Below are positions 1 through 9,673 of a stretch of 64,000 nucleotides of DNA, in pieces (position 1 is the stretch's first letter; every line of letters begins with the position of its first letter). A model generated the notes under the pieces. That model had not been told where the DNA came from. It saw only the letters and a list, made by a program, of their open reading frames with translations, and did not search any database. Position numbers and translations under genes: made by a program. Origin of the DNA: CAYQMF01 sp964418595 (GTDB taxonomy: Bacteria; Planctomycetota; UBA1135; UBA2386); assembly GCA_964418595.1 (NCBI GenBank), contig CAYQMF010000003.1, forward strand, positions 1-64,000, in the 5' to 3' direction.

Positions 1-471
1 GTGCGGCCCGCCGTCGAGGCCGGCGAGAAGCTCGGCTTCCTGCCAGGGGACTTCGCCGCCAAGGTCCACCCGTACCTGCGCCCGCTGTACGACGCGCTCC
101 AGGACCTGCTCGACCCGCGCACCTACCAGCGCTTCCTCGAGACCGAGGTCGTCGAGGTGTGCCCGCTCGCCTACATGCGCGGCCGGACCCTCAACGAGTC
201 GTTCATCATCCTGGACGAGGCGCAGAACACGACCGTGCCGCAGATGCTGATGTTCCTCACCCGCATGGGCGAAGGGTCGCGCGTCGTGGTGACCGGCGAT
301 CCGACCCAGGGCGACCTGCCCAAGCACATCCGCTCCGGGCTCGCGGACGCCCTGCACCGCTTCAAGGACGTCGAGGGCATCGGCGTCGTGCACCTGGCGC
401 GCGAGGACGTGGTGCGGCATCCGATCGTGCAGCGCATCCTCAACGCCTACGGCGGGCGCGACCCGGGCTAG
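1..471 (+). CDS. PhoH-like ATPase, C-terminal part (5' end outside window)
   Basis: This is the C-terminal 156 residues of a PhoH/PhoL-type P-loop ATPase. The Walker B stretch FIILDEAQNTT lies near residues 68-78, followed by the family's VVTGDPTQGDLP segment near residue 96. The Walker A half must lie upstream, so the GTG at base 1 is probably internal rather than the true start. In many bacteria phoH sits directly before ybeY, and here the ybeY start follows the stop by three bases, so the two are probably co-transcribed. PhoH-family ATPases are linked to RNA metabolism; the precise substrate is not shown by this sequence. Confidence 0.9.
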   Translation: MRPAVEAGEKLGFLPGDFAAKVHPYLRPLYDALQDLLDPRTYQRFLETEVVEVCPLAYMRGRTLNESFIILDEAQNTTVPQMLMFLTRMGEGSRVVVTGDPTQGDLPKHIRSGLADALHRFKDVEGIGVVHLAREDVVRHPIVQRILNAYGGRDPG

Positions 472-474
472 CGC

Positions 475-906
475 GTGGCGGGCGCCGAAGTCCGCGTGAC
501 CGACCGGTACGGTTGCCCGCGCCAGGAGCGGGAGCTGCTCGTGCGCGCTGCGACGGCCGCGACCGCGAAGGGCCAGCGCCCGGAACTCGCGGTTTCGCTC
601 CTGCTCGCCGACGACAAGGAGATCGCCCGTCTGCACGGCGAGTTCCTCGGCGACGCGACGGAGACCGACGTGATCTCCTTCGACGTCGACGCGACCGCGG
701 AGGTCGTCGTCAACGTCGATCGCGCCGCGCGCGAGGCCGCGCGTCGTGGCGTGCCGCGCGCGGATGAACTCGCGTTGTACGTCGTGCACGGCGTGCTGCA
801 CGTGTGCGGCTACGACGACATCGACGCCGACGCACGCGCGCGCATGCGTGTCGCCGAGCGCGACGTGTTGCTCGCACTCGGTGTGCACGTCACCGACGTC
901 GACTGA
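475..906 (+). CDS. ybeY: YbeY, endoribonuclease for 16S rRNA maturation
   Basis: A 143-residue protein of the UPF0054/YbeY family, a single-domain metal-dependent endoribonuclease involved in 16S rRNA 3'-end processing and ribosome quality control. The signature HGVLHVCGYDD occupies residues 105-115. His105 and His109 match the first two zinc ligands, while the third ligand position (His in the common HGxLHxxGYDH form) is Asp115; this GYDD variant also occurs in other YbeY proteins. The GTG start at 475 lies three bases after the phoH stop, so translation of the two is probably coupled. Length is close to the family norm. Confidence 0.93.
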   Translation: MAGAEVRVTDRYGCPRQERELLVRAATAATAKGQRPELAVSLLLADDKEIARLHGEFLGDATETDVISFDVDATAEVVVNVDRAAREAARRGVPRADELALYVVHGVLHVCGYDDIDADARARMRVAERDVLLALGVHVTDVD

Positions 907-947
907 AGCGCGACGATCGCGGTACGATTTCGTCGAGAAGGACTCGA

Positions 948-975
948 TTGCGCGCGCCAGTACTTTCGATACACT
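948..975 (+). promoter_or_regulatory. Possible sigma-70-type promoter before the sigma factor gene
   Basis: TTGCGC (948-953) and TACACT (970-975) are separated by 16 bases in the 272-bp gap between ybeY and the sigma factor gene. The -10 matches consensus at four of six positions and the -35 at three. It would give a leader of roughly 200 bases. The rest of the gap shows no further gene. This is a weak call based only on sequence similarity. Confidence 0.25.
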
Positions 976-1178
976 CTGCGTCGTCGTGATCGTCGTCGGC
1001 GCAACACACCCGCGTGATGCGCGCGCACGACGAGCGCGGCGCGATCTTCGAGTGGCGGTGACGTTCGAGTAGCAGGATTGGACGACTCGATTCCGAAGTG
1101 GTCGGCGCGGTGCAACGCACCTTCGACGTGCGTAGCGGGAAGCGCGTCGGCCGATCGGGGCACGAAGTGGGGGCATGC

Positions 1179-2000
1179 ATGGCGACGTTGACGTCTCGAC
1201 TCCCTTCCTCTGGTTCCGTGTCCGGCACGGCGATCGCGGCGACGCCGGACCTCGGCGCGAACCTGCTCGCCCGCTACCGGCGCCGCCCCACGGTCCGGCT
1301 GCGCAACCAGCTCATCGAGCGCTACCGCAGCATGGTCGACGCCATCGCGCGCGGTCTCGCGCAGCGTCTGCCCGCGTCGGTCGATGTCGATGACCTGAGC
1401 CATGCGGGCGTCTGGGGCCTGATCGCCGCGCTCGATGGCTACCGGCCGGAGTTCGGTGCCTCGTTCGTGACCTTCCTGCGCCATCGCGTGCGCGGCGCGA
1501 TGCTGGACGAGCTGCGCGCCCTCGACGTGCTGCCGCGCGCCTACCGGCGACGTGCGCGCGCACGCGACGCGGCGGCGGAGCGCCTGCGCCTGAGCCTGCA
1601 CCGCGAGCCTTCCGACGCCGAACTCGCCGCCGAGCTGGGCGTGTCGGAGCGGCAGTTCCGGCTGCGGTTCGCGGCCGTGCCGCAGCGTGCGACCGAGAGC
1701 GTCGACACCCTGGTGTCGGGAGCGCTGGTGTCGGGCGAGACCGACGACGAGGAGGGCAGCGACAGAGACGTCGTCGACGGCCGGGCCTGTCCGATGGGGC
1801 CGGTCGACCGCGCCGACCTGATCGCCTCGATCGAGGGCAGCCTGCAGCCGATCGAATGGAAGGTGCTGCGGTTGCAGTACTTGGATGGCCTGACGGGCAA
1901 GGAGATCGCGCGCAGGCTGCGTCTCTCGCCGGCGCGCGTCTGCCAGATCCACGGCCGCGTGCTCGCCCGCCTCAAGCAGCGTCTGCGCGCGGCGCACTGA
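1179..2000 (+). CDS. RNA polymerase sigma factor, FliA/WhiG (sigma-28-like) group
   Basis: A 273-residue alternative sigma factor with region 2 (about residues 30-100: the LIERYRSMVDAIA and DVDDLSHAGVWGLIAALDGY segments), region 3 (about 115-160) and region 4 (about 205-268, including LTGKEIARRLRLSPARVCQ, the helix-turn-helix that reads -35 DNA). It lacks region 1.1, and the three-region layout fits the FliA/WhiG group of sigma-70 proteins. The ATG at 1179 is preferred because AAGTGGGGG lies just upstream at 1165-1173; an in-frame GTG at 1098 would add 27 unstructured residues. A linker rich in Asp/Glu (GETDDEEGSDRD, near residue 190) separates regions 3 and 4. The target regulon cannot be told from the window; no flagellar genes are nearby. 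Confidence 0.88.
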   Translation: MATLTSRLPSSGSVSGTAIAATPDLGANLLARYRRRPTVRLRNQLIERYRSMVDAIARGLAQRLPASVDVDDLSHAGVWGLIAALDGYRPEFGASFVTFLRHRVRGAMLDELRALDVLPRAYRRRARARDAAAERLRLSLHREPSDAELAAELGVSERQFRLRFAAVPQRATESVDTLVSGALVSGETDDEEGSDRDVVDGRACPMGPVDRADLIASIEGSLQPIEWKVLRLQYLDGLTGKEIARRLRLSPARVCQIHGRVLARLKQRLRAAH

Positions 2001-2177
2001 GCTGCAGCGTCGCGCACACCCCGCCGACGCGGCGCCGCGTGCGTCGTGCGCTGGAATGTGTCCGGCGTGGTGCCTAGCCTTCGGCGCGTCGAGCGGGTCG
2101 CAGTTGCGGCAGGGGGCCGCAGCGGACCTTCTCGCGGTCAACACAGCCGCTCTTCAAGCACCGAGGATCCACCGACA

Positions 2178-4360
<2,183 letters not shown>

Positions 4361-4364
<4 letters not shown>

Positions 4365-4399
4365 TCACGTTCGCCCGCGCGGCGGGCGAACGTGATCAG
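4361..4399 (+). terminator. Perfect 17-bp stem hairpin at the glnN stop
   Basis: Bases 4361-4377 and 4383-4399 are exact reverse complements (17 bp) around a 5-base loop. The arm begins one base before the glnN TGA, so the stop codon is in the stem. The sequence after it (GCGGTTTCTC) has only a short T run, so this is a strong hairpin terminator lacking a classical T tract. It should work for glnN and, being symmetrical, may also stop antisense transcription. Confidence 0.75.
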
Positions 4400-4409
4400 G
4401 CGGTTTCTC

Positions 4410-4471
4410 GGACGCCGCAACGCGGGGGGCCGCGACGAGGATGTGAGCGTCGGGGCCCCGCTGCGGCGTCC
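4410..4471 (-). terminator. Long hairpin just past the minus-strand hydrolase stop
   Basis: GGACGCCGCA (4410-4419) and TGCGGCGTCC (4462-4471) are exact 10-bp reverse complements, with further G/C-rich pairing inside (GCGGGG against GGCCCC segments). It begins immediately after the stop of the minus-strand gene that ends at 4471. Together with the 4361-4399 hairpin it forms a back-to-back pair, one for each convergent gene. Confidence 0.55.
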
Positions 4472-5907
4472 TAGAGCCGCGTCCCCGGCCCCTCGTTCCC
4501 GGCGCGGTCGACGACGGTGACCATCGCCGCCGTCGGCGCGACCCTGCGCGTGAACACGACATCGTCGCCGCCGCGCACGTCGGCGCACTGCCACTCGTCG
4601 CCTTCGCGCACGTACAGCACGAAGAAGCGCGCGTCGGCATCCTTGGCCCGCGGGCGTGCGACCCAGCCGTCGTCGCCCGCCGCGACGCTCACTTCCGGCG
4701 CCGACGGCGCGCGGTCGTCGAGCCACGGCGATGCCGGCACGAGCGCGCGCTGCGCGTACTGACCAGCACGCAGCGCGGTCGCGAGCCCCGCCTGGTCGCG
4801 GAGCAGCGCCTTCATGCTGAAGTGGACGTTGCCCGTCGCCCCCGGCTCGGCACGCGTCAACTCGATCTGCGCCAGCAGTTCGTCCTTCGGCCAGCCGGCG
4901 GTGCCGGCCTTCGACGTGTAGTTGCCGATCCAGAGGTGTCGACGCTGCGGGTTCTGCGTCGGCCACCACGCGAGCAAGGTGGGGTAGGCCTGCTTCGTCT
5001 GCGCGATGGGCCAGTACAACTGCGGCGAGAAGTAGTCGCACCACCCCTCGGCCAGCCACTTGCGCACGTCGGCGTAGAGCTGCGCGTACTGGTCGATGCC
5101 GGCCGCGATGCCTTCCGGCACGCCGGGCCGCGCGATGCCGAACGGGCTGATCCCGAACTTCACCCACGGCTTCCTGCGGTGCACCTCGCGGTGGATGGCG
5201 GCGACGAGGTCGTCGACGTTCTTGCGGCGCCAGTCGTCGCGCTCGCCCGCAAAGCCCTGGGCGCGCGCGCGCGTCCAGGTGCGGTCGTCGGCGAACTCCT
5301 GCCCCTTCACCGGATAGGGGTAGAAGTAGTCGTCGAGGTGGACCCCATCGACGTCGTAGCGCTCGACGACGTCGAGGATCGCGCGCAGCGTGCGCGGCGC
5401 GGCCTGCGGATGGCCCGGGTCCATCCACAGGTAGTCGCCATGGCGCACGCACAGACCCGGCACGTTGGCGGCGTGATCGGCGGCATCCGGCGACTTTGCC
5501 TGCGGATGGCGCGCCCGGTAGGGGTTGAACCAGGCGTGCAGCTCCATGCCGCGCGCGTGCGCGCCTTCGACCCACGCCTGCAGCGGATCCCACATGGGGT
5601 TGGGGGCCTGGCCCTGCTTGCCCGTGAGCCACTCCGACCACGGCTCGTGGCGCGAAGGGTAGAGCGCGTCGGCGCACGGTCGCACCTGGAAGATCAGCGC
5701 GTTGAGGCGCAGGCCTGCCGCGGCGTCGAGGATGCGCATCATCTCCGCCTGCTGCTCGGCGACTGGCAGGCCCTTGGCGCTCGGCCAGTCGATGTTGTTC
5801 ACCGTGGCGACCCACGCGCCACGGAACTCACGCGCGGCGGGTGCTTGGGCGGGAAGGGCGAGGCCGAGGGTCAGGAGCGGGGCGAGCGAGCGCATGGGGC
5901 GCGCCAT
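4471..5907 (-). CDS. Secreted GHL10/DUF187-type glycosyl hydrolase-like protein
   Basis: A 478-residue exported protein whose body matches the glycosyl-hydrolase-like 10 (GHL10, DUF187) family, a TIM-barrel group associated with cell-wall or polysaccharide cleavage. Segments include REFRGAWVATVNNIDWPS just after the signal peptide, the GMELHAWFNPYRARHP strand, and YDVDGVHLDDYFYPYP, which carries the acidic pair expected at the barrel's active face. The C-terminal 80 residues look like a small beta-sandwich. The signal peptide is MRSLAPLLTLGLALPAQAPA. ATG 5907 is chosen; ATG 5895 is equally possible and neither has a clear ribosome site. Substrate unknown. Confidence 0.85.
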   Translation of the reverse strand: MARPMRSLAPLLTLGLALPAQAPAAREFRGAWVATVNNIDWPSAKGLPVAEQQAEMMRILDAAAGLRLNALIFQVRPCADALYPSRHEPWSEWLTGKQGQAPNPMWDPLQAWVEGAHARGMELHAWFNPYRARHPQAKSPDAADHAANVPGLCVRHGDYLWMDPGHPQAAPRTLRAILDVVERYDVDGVHLDDYFYPYPVKGQEFADDRTWTRARAQGFAGERDDWRRKNVDDLVAAIHREVHRRKPWVKFGISPFGIARPGVPEGIAAGIDQYAQLYADVRKWLAEGWCDYFSPQLYWPIAQTKQAYPTLLAWWPTQNPQRRHLWIGNYTSKAGTAGWPKDELLAQIELTRAEPGATGNVHFSMKALLRDQAGLATALRAGQYAQRALVPASPWLDDRAPSAPEVSVAAGDDGWVARPRAKDADARFFVLYVREGDEWQCADVRGGDDVVFTRRVAPTAAMVTVVDRAGNEGPGTRL

Positions 5908-5963
5908 TGTTTCGACCGTCGCCGCGAAAGCCACGTCCGTCGCCGTCTCGGAGTCGAGTGGCC

Positions 5964-6290
5964 TCAGCCGCCCGCCCGCTTGACCTTCATCCCCTTCGCC
6001 ACGAGCAGCGGCTCGATCCGGTCGCGGCAGTCGCCCTGGATCACGATCGCGAACTCCTCGACCGCGCCGCCGACGCCGAGCTTCTGCTTCAGCTCCTTGG
6101 CGAGCACCGTCAGCTCCGCCACCGACAGGCCGAGGTCGGTGATCCGCGTCACCGTCTTGCCGCCGCGCCCGCCGATCTCGCGCCGGATGCGCACGAAGCC
6201 ATCGCCTTGGGCCGGGCGGGCGGACGCGGGGCGCGGCGCCGGCGGTCGGCCGCGATGGTCGTCGTCCCACACGAGTCGGCGATCGGACAT
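5964..6290 (-). CDS. SUI1/YciH-family translation initiation factor
   Basis: A 108-residue bacterial SUI1 (eIF1-like, YciH) protein. The hallmark segment VRIRREIGGRGGKTVTRI is followed by the beta-alpha-beta core with KLGVGGAVEEFAIVIQGD and the terminal GMKVKRAGG. Homologues in E. coli bind the 30S subunit and influence start-site fidelity; they are usually non-essential. The start MSDRRLVWDDD at 6290 fits the family better than the seven-residue longer reading. It lies upstream of the GHL10-like gene on the same strand with a 56-base gap, but the functions do not suggest a joint pathway. Confidence 0.9.
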   Translation of the reverse strand: MSDRRLVWDDDHRGRPPAPRPASARPAQGDGFVRIRREIGGRGGKTVTRITDLGLSVAELTVLAKELKQKLGVGGAVEEFAIVIQGDCRDRIEPLLVAKGMKVKRAGG

Positions 6291-6370
6291 GCAGACAGTG
6301 TGCCCGCGCACGTCGCCGAGGGAAGGGTCGGCGACAACGGGGCAGCGGCGGCGTAGCCTTCGCCGACGCC

Positions 6371-7195
6371 ATGAAGCACGTCCCTCTCGCCGTCGTCCTC
6401 GCCGCGCTCGCCTTGCCAGCGCAGGAAGCCAAGCCCGTCCCCGCCCCCGCTCCCGCCAAGCCGGCGAAGGTCGGCTACACCGACACGCCGTTCCTCCCCG
6501 GCTCGAAGTGGCGCGTGCACGACGCCGAGCGTCCGCAGCCGGCGGTGGTCACGCCGGGCGCGGCGGGCGAGTCACCAAAGCCCCCGTCCGACGCCGTCGT
6601 CCTGTTCGCCGGCAAGGACCTGTCGGCGTGGACCAGCCGCGGCGCGGATGCGAAGTGGAAGGTCGAAGGCGGCGTGATGGAGGTGAACGGCACCGGCGAC
6701 ATCGAGACCCGCGAGCAGTTCGGCGACTGCCAACTGCACGTCGAGTGGGCCGCCCCGGAGCAGGTCAAGGGTGAGTCCCAGGGTCGCGGCAACAGCGGCA
6801 TCTACTTCATGGGCCGCTACGAGGTGCAGGTGCTCGACAGCTTCGAGAACCCGACCTACGCCGACGGCCAGGCCGCCGCGCTCTACGGCCAGATGCCGCC
6901 GCTCGTGAACGCGTGCCGCAAGCCCGGCGAGTGGCAGACCTACGACATCGTGTTCGAGGCGCCACGCTTCGAGGGCGACCGGGTCGTGCGGCCGGCGCGC
7001 CTGACCGTCTTCCACAACGGGGTCCTGGTGCAGCTCGCGCAGGAGATGATCGGCGCCTCCAATCACCGTGCGGTGGGCAAGTACACGCCGCACGGTCCCG
7101 CCGCCGCGCTGCGCCTGCAGGACCACGGCAACCCGGTGCGCTACCGCAACCTTTGGATCCGCAAGCTCGACCTCGGCGACAAGCCCGCGAAGTGA
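6371..7195 (+). CDS. Secreted DUF1080 (3-keto-disaccharide hydrolase-like) protein
   Basis: A 274-residue exported protein. After a signal peptide (MKHVPLAVVLAALALPAQ) and a Pro/Ala-rich linker it contains a single DUF1080 jelly-roll domain: LFAGKDLSAWTSRG (near residue 77), GRGNSGIYFMGRYEVQVLDS (near 138) and the closing RYRNLWIRKLD. DUF1080 proteins are greatly expanded in Planctomycetota and are thought to be sugar-active, some cleaving 3-keto-glycosides. The stop overlaps the start of the SGNH-like gene (GTGA), so the pair is an operon. Confidence 0.88.
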   Translation: MKHVPLAVVLAALALPAQEAKPVPAPAPAKPAKVGYTDTPFLPGSKWRVHDAERPQPAVVTPGAAGESPKPPSDAVVLFAGKDLSAWTSRGADAKWKVEGGVMEVNGTGDIETREQFGDCQLHVEWAAPEQVKGESQGRGNSGIYFMGRYEVQVLDSFENPTYADGQAAALYGQMPPLVNACRKPGEWQTYDIVFEAPRFEGDRVVRPARLTVFHNGVLVQLAQEMIGASNHRAVGKYTPHGPAAALRLQDHGNPVRYRNLWIRKLDLGDKPAK

Positions 7196-8130
7196 CGCGC
7201 ACGCGCCGGCGGGTCTTCCTCGCGCTGGCGGTGCTGCTCGGCGCGGTGGTCGCGGCGCTCGCGGTCGAAGGCCTCTATCGCCTGACCCGGCTCGGCGGCC
7301 TGTCGCCGACCACGCATCCTGCCTACGTCGAGCACGACGACCTGCTGGGCTGGCGGTACCGCCCGGGCTCGCGCGCGCGCCACGCGAGCGCCGACTTCGA
7401 CGTCGCTGTCGAGATCAACGCCGAGGGCTTCCGCGGGCCGGAGTGGCCGGCACGCAGCCCCGACCGGCCGCTCGTGCTCGTGCTCGGCGACTCGTTCGCC
7501 TTCGGCTGGGGCGTCGAGGAGGCCGAGAGCCTCACTGGTCTGCTCCGCGCGCAGCACCCGGAGTGGGACGTGCGCAACGCGGCCGTGGCGGGGTACGGCA
7601 CCGATCAGGAGTTGCTCCTGTTGCGCAACCTCCGCCCGCGCCTGCGCCCCGACGCGGTCGTGTGCGTGTTCTGCCCCAACGACCTGCAGGAGAACGTGGT
7701 CGCTTCTGCCTATGGCCGCCGCAAGCCGCGCTTCGCGCTGCGCGACGGGGATCTCGCGCTGGCAGAGACCCCGGGACCGGCGCCGTGGCTCGGTCGCGTC
7801 AGCTACGCCTGGCTCGCGCTGCGGAAGCTGCTCGACGCGCGCACCGCCGCGGCGCGGGCGCGCGATCTCGAGGCCGAGTGGGCGGTGACGGAGGCGCTCT
7901 ACCGGCGCATGCGCGACGAACTCGGCGGCAGGCCGTTGGTCGTCGTGTCCGACGCTCCGCGTTTGCGCGACCTCGCTGCGGGGGAGAAGGGCATGCACCA
8001 CGTCGACGCGGGCGCGCTCCTCGCGGGGCCGGGCGAGTTCACCTTCGCGCACGATGGCCACTGGACCGCGATGGCGCATCGGCGGGTGGCAGAAGCCGTC
8101 GGACAGGCGGTCACCGGCGCTTTGCGTTGA
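7192..8130 (+). CDS. Membrane-anchored SGNH/GDSL-like hydrolase
   Basis: A 312-residue protein with an N-terminal membrane anchor (residues 7-25, FLALAVLLGAVVAALAVEG) and an SGNH-type fold. Block I is LVLVLGDSFAFGWG (Ser near residue 101), block III is likely VCVFCPNDLQ (Asn near 163), and block V is HDGHWTAMAHRRVAEAV (Asp and His near 289-291). SGNH family members are esterases or acetyltransferases, often acting on polysaccharide O-acetyl groups. The GTG start overlaps the DUF1080 stop by four bases, suggesting both act on the same extracellular carbohydrate. Substrate not determinable. Confidence 0.8.
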   Translation: MTRTRRRVFLALAVLLGAVVAALAVEGLYRLTRLGGLSPTTHPAYVEHDDLLGWRYRPGSRARHASADFDVAVEINAEGFRGPEWPARSPDRPLVLVLGDSFAFGWGVEEAESLTGLLRAQHPEWDVRNAAVAGYGTDQELLLLRNLRPRLRPDAVVCVFCPNDLQENVVASAYGRRKPRFALRDGDLALAETPGPAPWLGRVSYAWLALRKLLDARTAAARARDLEAEWAVTEALYRRMRDELGGRPLVVVSDAPRLRDLAAGEKGMHHVDAGALLAGPGEFTFAHDGHWTAMAHRRVAEAVGQAVTGALR

Positions 8131-8142
8131 GCGTCGCGTACG

Positions 8143-9672
8143 TCACTGGATCCGCACGCCCCACCAGTTGGTCGCATGCTCCAGGCGCGGCGTGGTCGTG
8201 CCGAGGTCGATGCCCTGGACGTAGAAGCTCCGGCCCGCCAGGTTCGGCGCGTTGGGGACGGGGATCGCGAGGGCGCCCTGGCCCTCCAGGCCGACGGTGA
8301 CGATACCGAGCGTCACCATCGCCGGGTCGAGGTGCCAGCGGCCCAGCGCACCCAACGACACGGGCTGCGGGAGGATGGCCCCGCTGAGTGCCACCGCGAG
8401 CGTGGCGCGCCGACGACCGCGCACGTCGAGGAGATACGTGGTGCCACGGGCGGCGTGCAGCGGGCCCCAGACCTGGCGGTGCAGGTTGAAGAAGATGGCG
8501 GCCTGGATCCACGAGACGTGCGTGGCGTACGCATCCTGGTCGCCGTCTACGTCCAAGTCGGCGAAAGTCAACCTGCCGATGCCGAGCTTCCAGTCGCCGT
8601 GGATCCAACCCGGCGCTTCCCGGAAGTTGCCGCGGCCATCGTTGAGGAGCACCAACGGCTCGTAGATGGTGCCGCTGAACACGATGTCTGGGTCGCCGTC
8701 GGCGTCGATGTCGCCGACGTTCGCGGGGTAGAGGCCCCACACGGGACTCGTGGGTGGGAACGGAGCCTGTCGAAGCCCGGTGGGCTCGTTGAAGTAGAGC
8801 ATGGGCTGCCCACCCTTGAAGAAGACGTCGAGATCGCCGTCGAGATCGACATCGACGAGGAAGCACTGGTCGGCGGAGTTGTTCGGGGGCAGGCTCTGGG
8901 TGCGAAAGGTGCCCGTTCCGTCGTTCCAGAGGATGCGCTTGGGCGTGAGGCGGTCGTAGCTCCGGCCGATGACGATCTCCGGGAAGCCGTCGCCGTCGAT
9001 GTCGCCCACGGCGGCGTTGCTCTCGCACTGGGTCCCGGGGGGCAGATGCGACGACGTGAAGTCGGTGAAGTTGCCGCGGCCGTCGTTGAACCAGAGCTCG
9101 AGGCGCCCGACCAGGACGCCCGCGCTGAACCCAGTGAAGATCGCGTCCAGATCACCGTCGCGGTCGATGTCGGCGAGGACGCAACTCGTACGAAAGGCCG
9201 GCGACAGCGCGAAGCGCGTGTTGTCGAGGACGAAGTTGCCGAAGCCGTCGTTGATGTGCACCCACGGGCGATCTGCTCCGCCCGCCGCGTCTCGCAGCCC
9301 GGCAACGACCACGTCCAAGTCGCCGTCGCCGTCGATATCGCCAACCCCAAGGTCCGGAGCACCGTTCCAAGCGGCGGTAACCCGCGGGGGGTACGTGCGG
9401 GTCGTGAACACGCCCCGCCCGTCGTTCACCAGGACTGTCAGGATGCCGGACCGATCCTGCGAGTACAACTGCACGAGGTCGAGGTCGCCGTCCCCATCGA
9501 CGTCCGCGGGCACGGCGCCGGCACCGAGCCCTTGCGTGATCAACAGATCGTTTCGAGCTGCCAGGCCGGGCCCCCACTCGAGGATGGGTTGAATGCTCTG
9601 CTGGGCCGCGGCCGCCTGCGCCAGCGCGCAGGTCACGACCCAGCCGAGCGACGATCGATGTGAAGGAGGCAC
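8143..9672 (-). CDS. Secreted FG-GAP/VCBS repeat protein
   Basis: A 509-residue exported protein built from about seven FG-GAP/VCBS repeats with calcium-binding loops of the form DxDGDGDxD (for example ADVDGDGDLDLV, GDIDGDGDLDVV, LVDVDLDGDLDVF). Such repeats fold as a beta-propeller on the cell surface. A C-terminal domain of about 110 residues (from RGTTYLLDVRGRRRATLAV) is a beta-sandwich-like tail. Start: GTG 9672 has a textbook GGAGGT eight bases upstream and lies one base after the stop of the upstream beta-helix gene (TGA-G-GTG), so the two are translationally coupled. The signal region is GWVVTCALAQAAAA. Function unknown; binding or adhesion is likely. Confidence 0.85.
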   Translation of the reverse strand: MPPSHRSSLGWVVTCALAQAAAAQQSIQPILEWGPGLAARNDLLITQGLGAGAVPADVDGDGDLDLVQLYSQDRSGILTVLVNDGRGVFTTRTYPPRVTAAWNGAPDLGVGDIDGDGDLDVVVAGLRDAAGGADRPWVHINDGFGNFVLDNTRFALSPAFRTSCVLADIDRDGDLDAIFTGFSAGVLVGRLELWFNDGRGNFTDFTSSHLPPGTQCESNAAVGDIDGDGFPEIVIGRSYDRLTPKRILWNDGTGTFRTQSLPPNNSADQCFLVDVDLDGDLDVFFKGGQPMLYFNEPTGLRQAPFPPTSPVWGLYPANVGDIDADGDPDIVFSGTIYEPLVLLNDGRGNFREAPGWIHGDWKLGIGRLTFADLDVDGDQDAYATHVSWIQAAIFFNLHRQVWGPLHAARGTTYLLDVRGRRRATLAVALSGAILPQPVSLGALGRWHLDPAMVTLGIVTVGLEGQGALAIPVPNAPNLAGRSFYVQGIDLGTTTPRLEHATNWWGVRIQ

Positions 9673-9673
9673 C

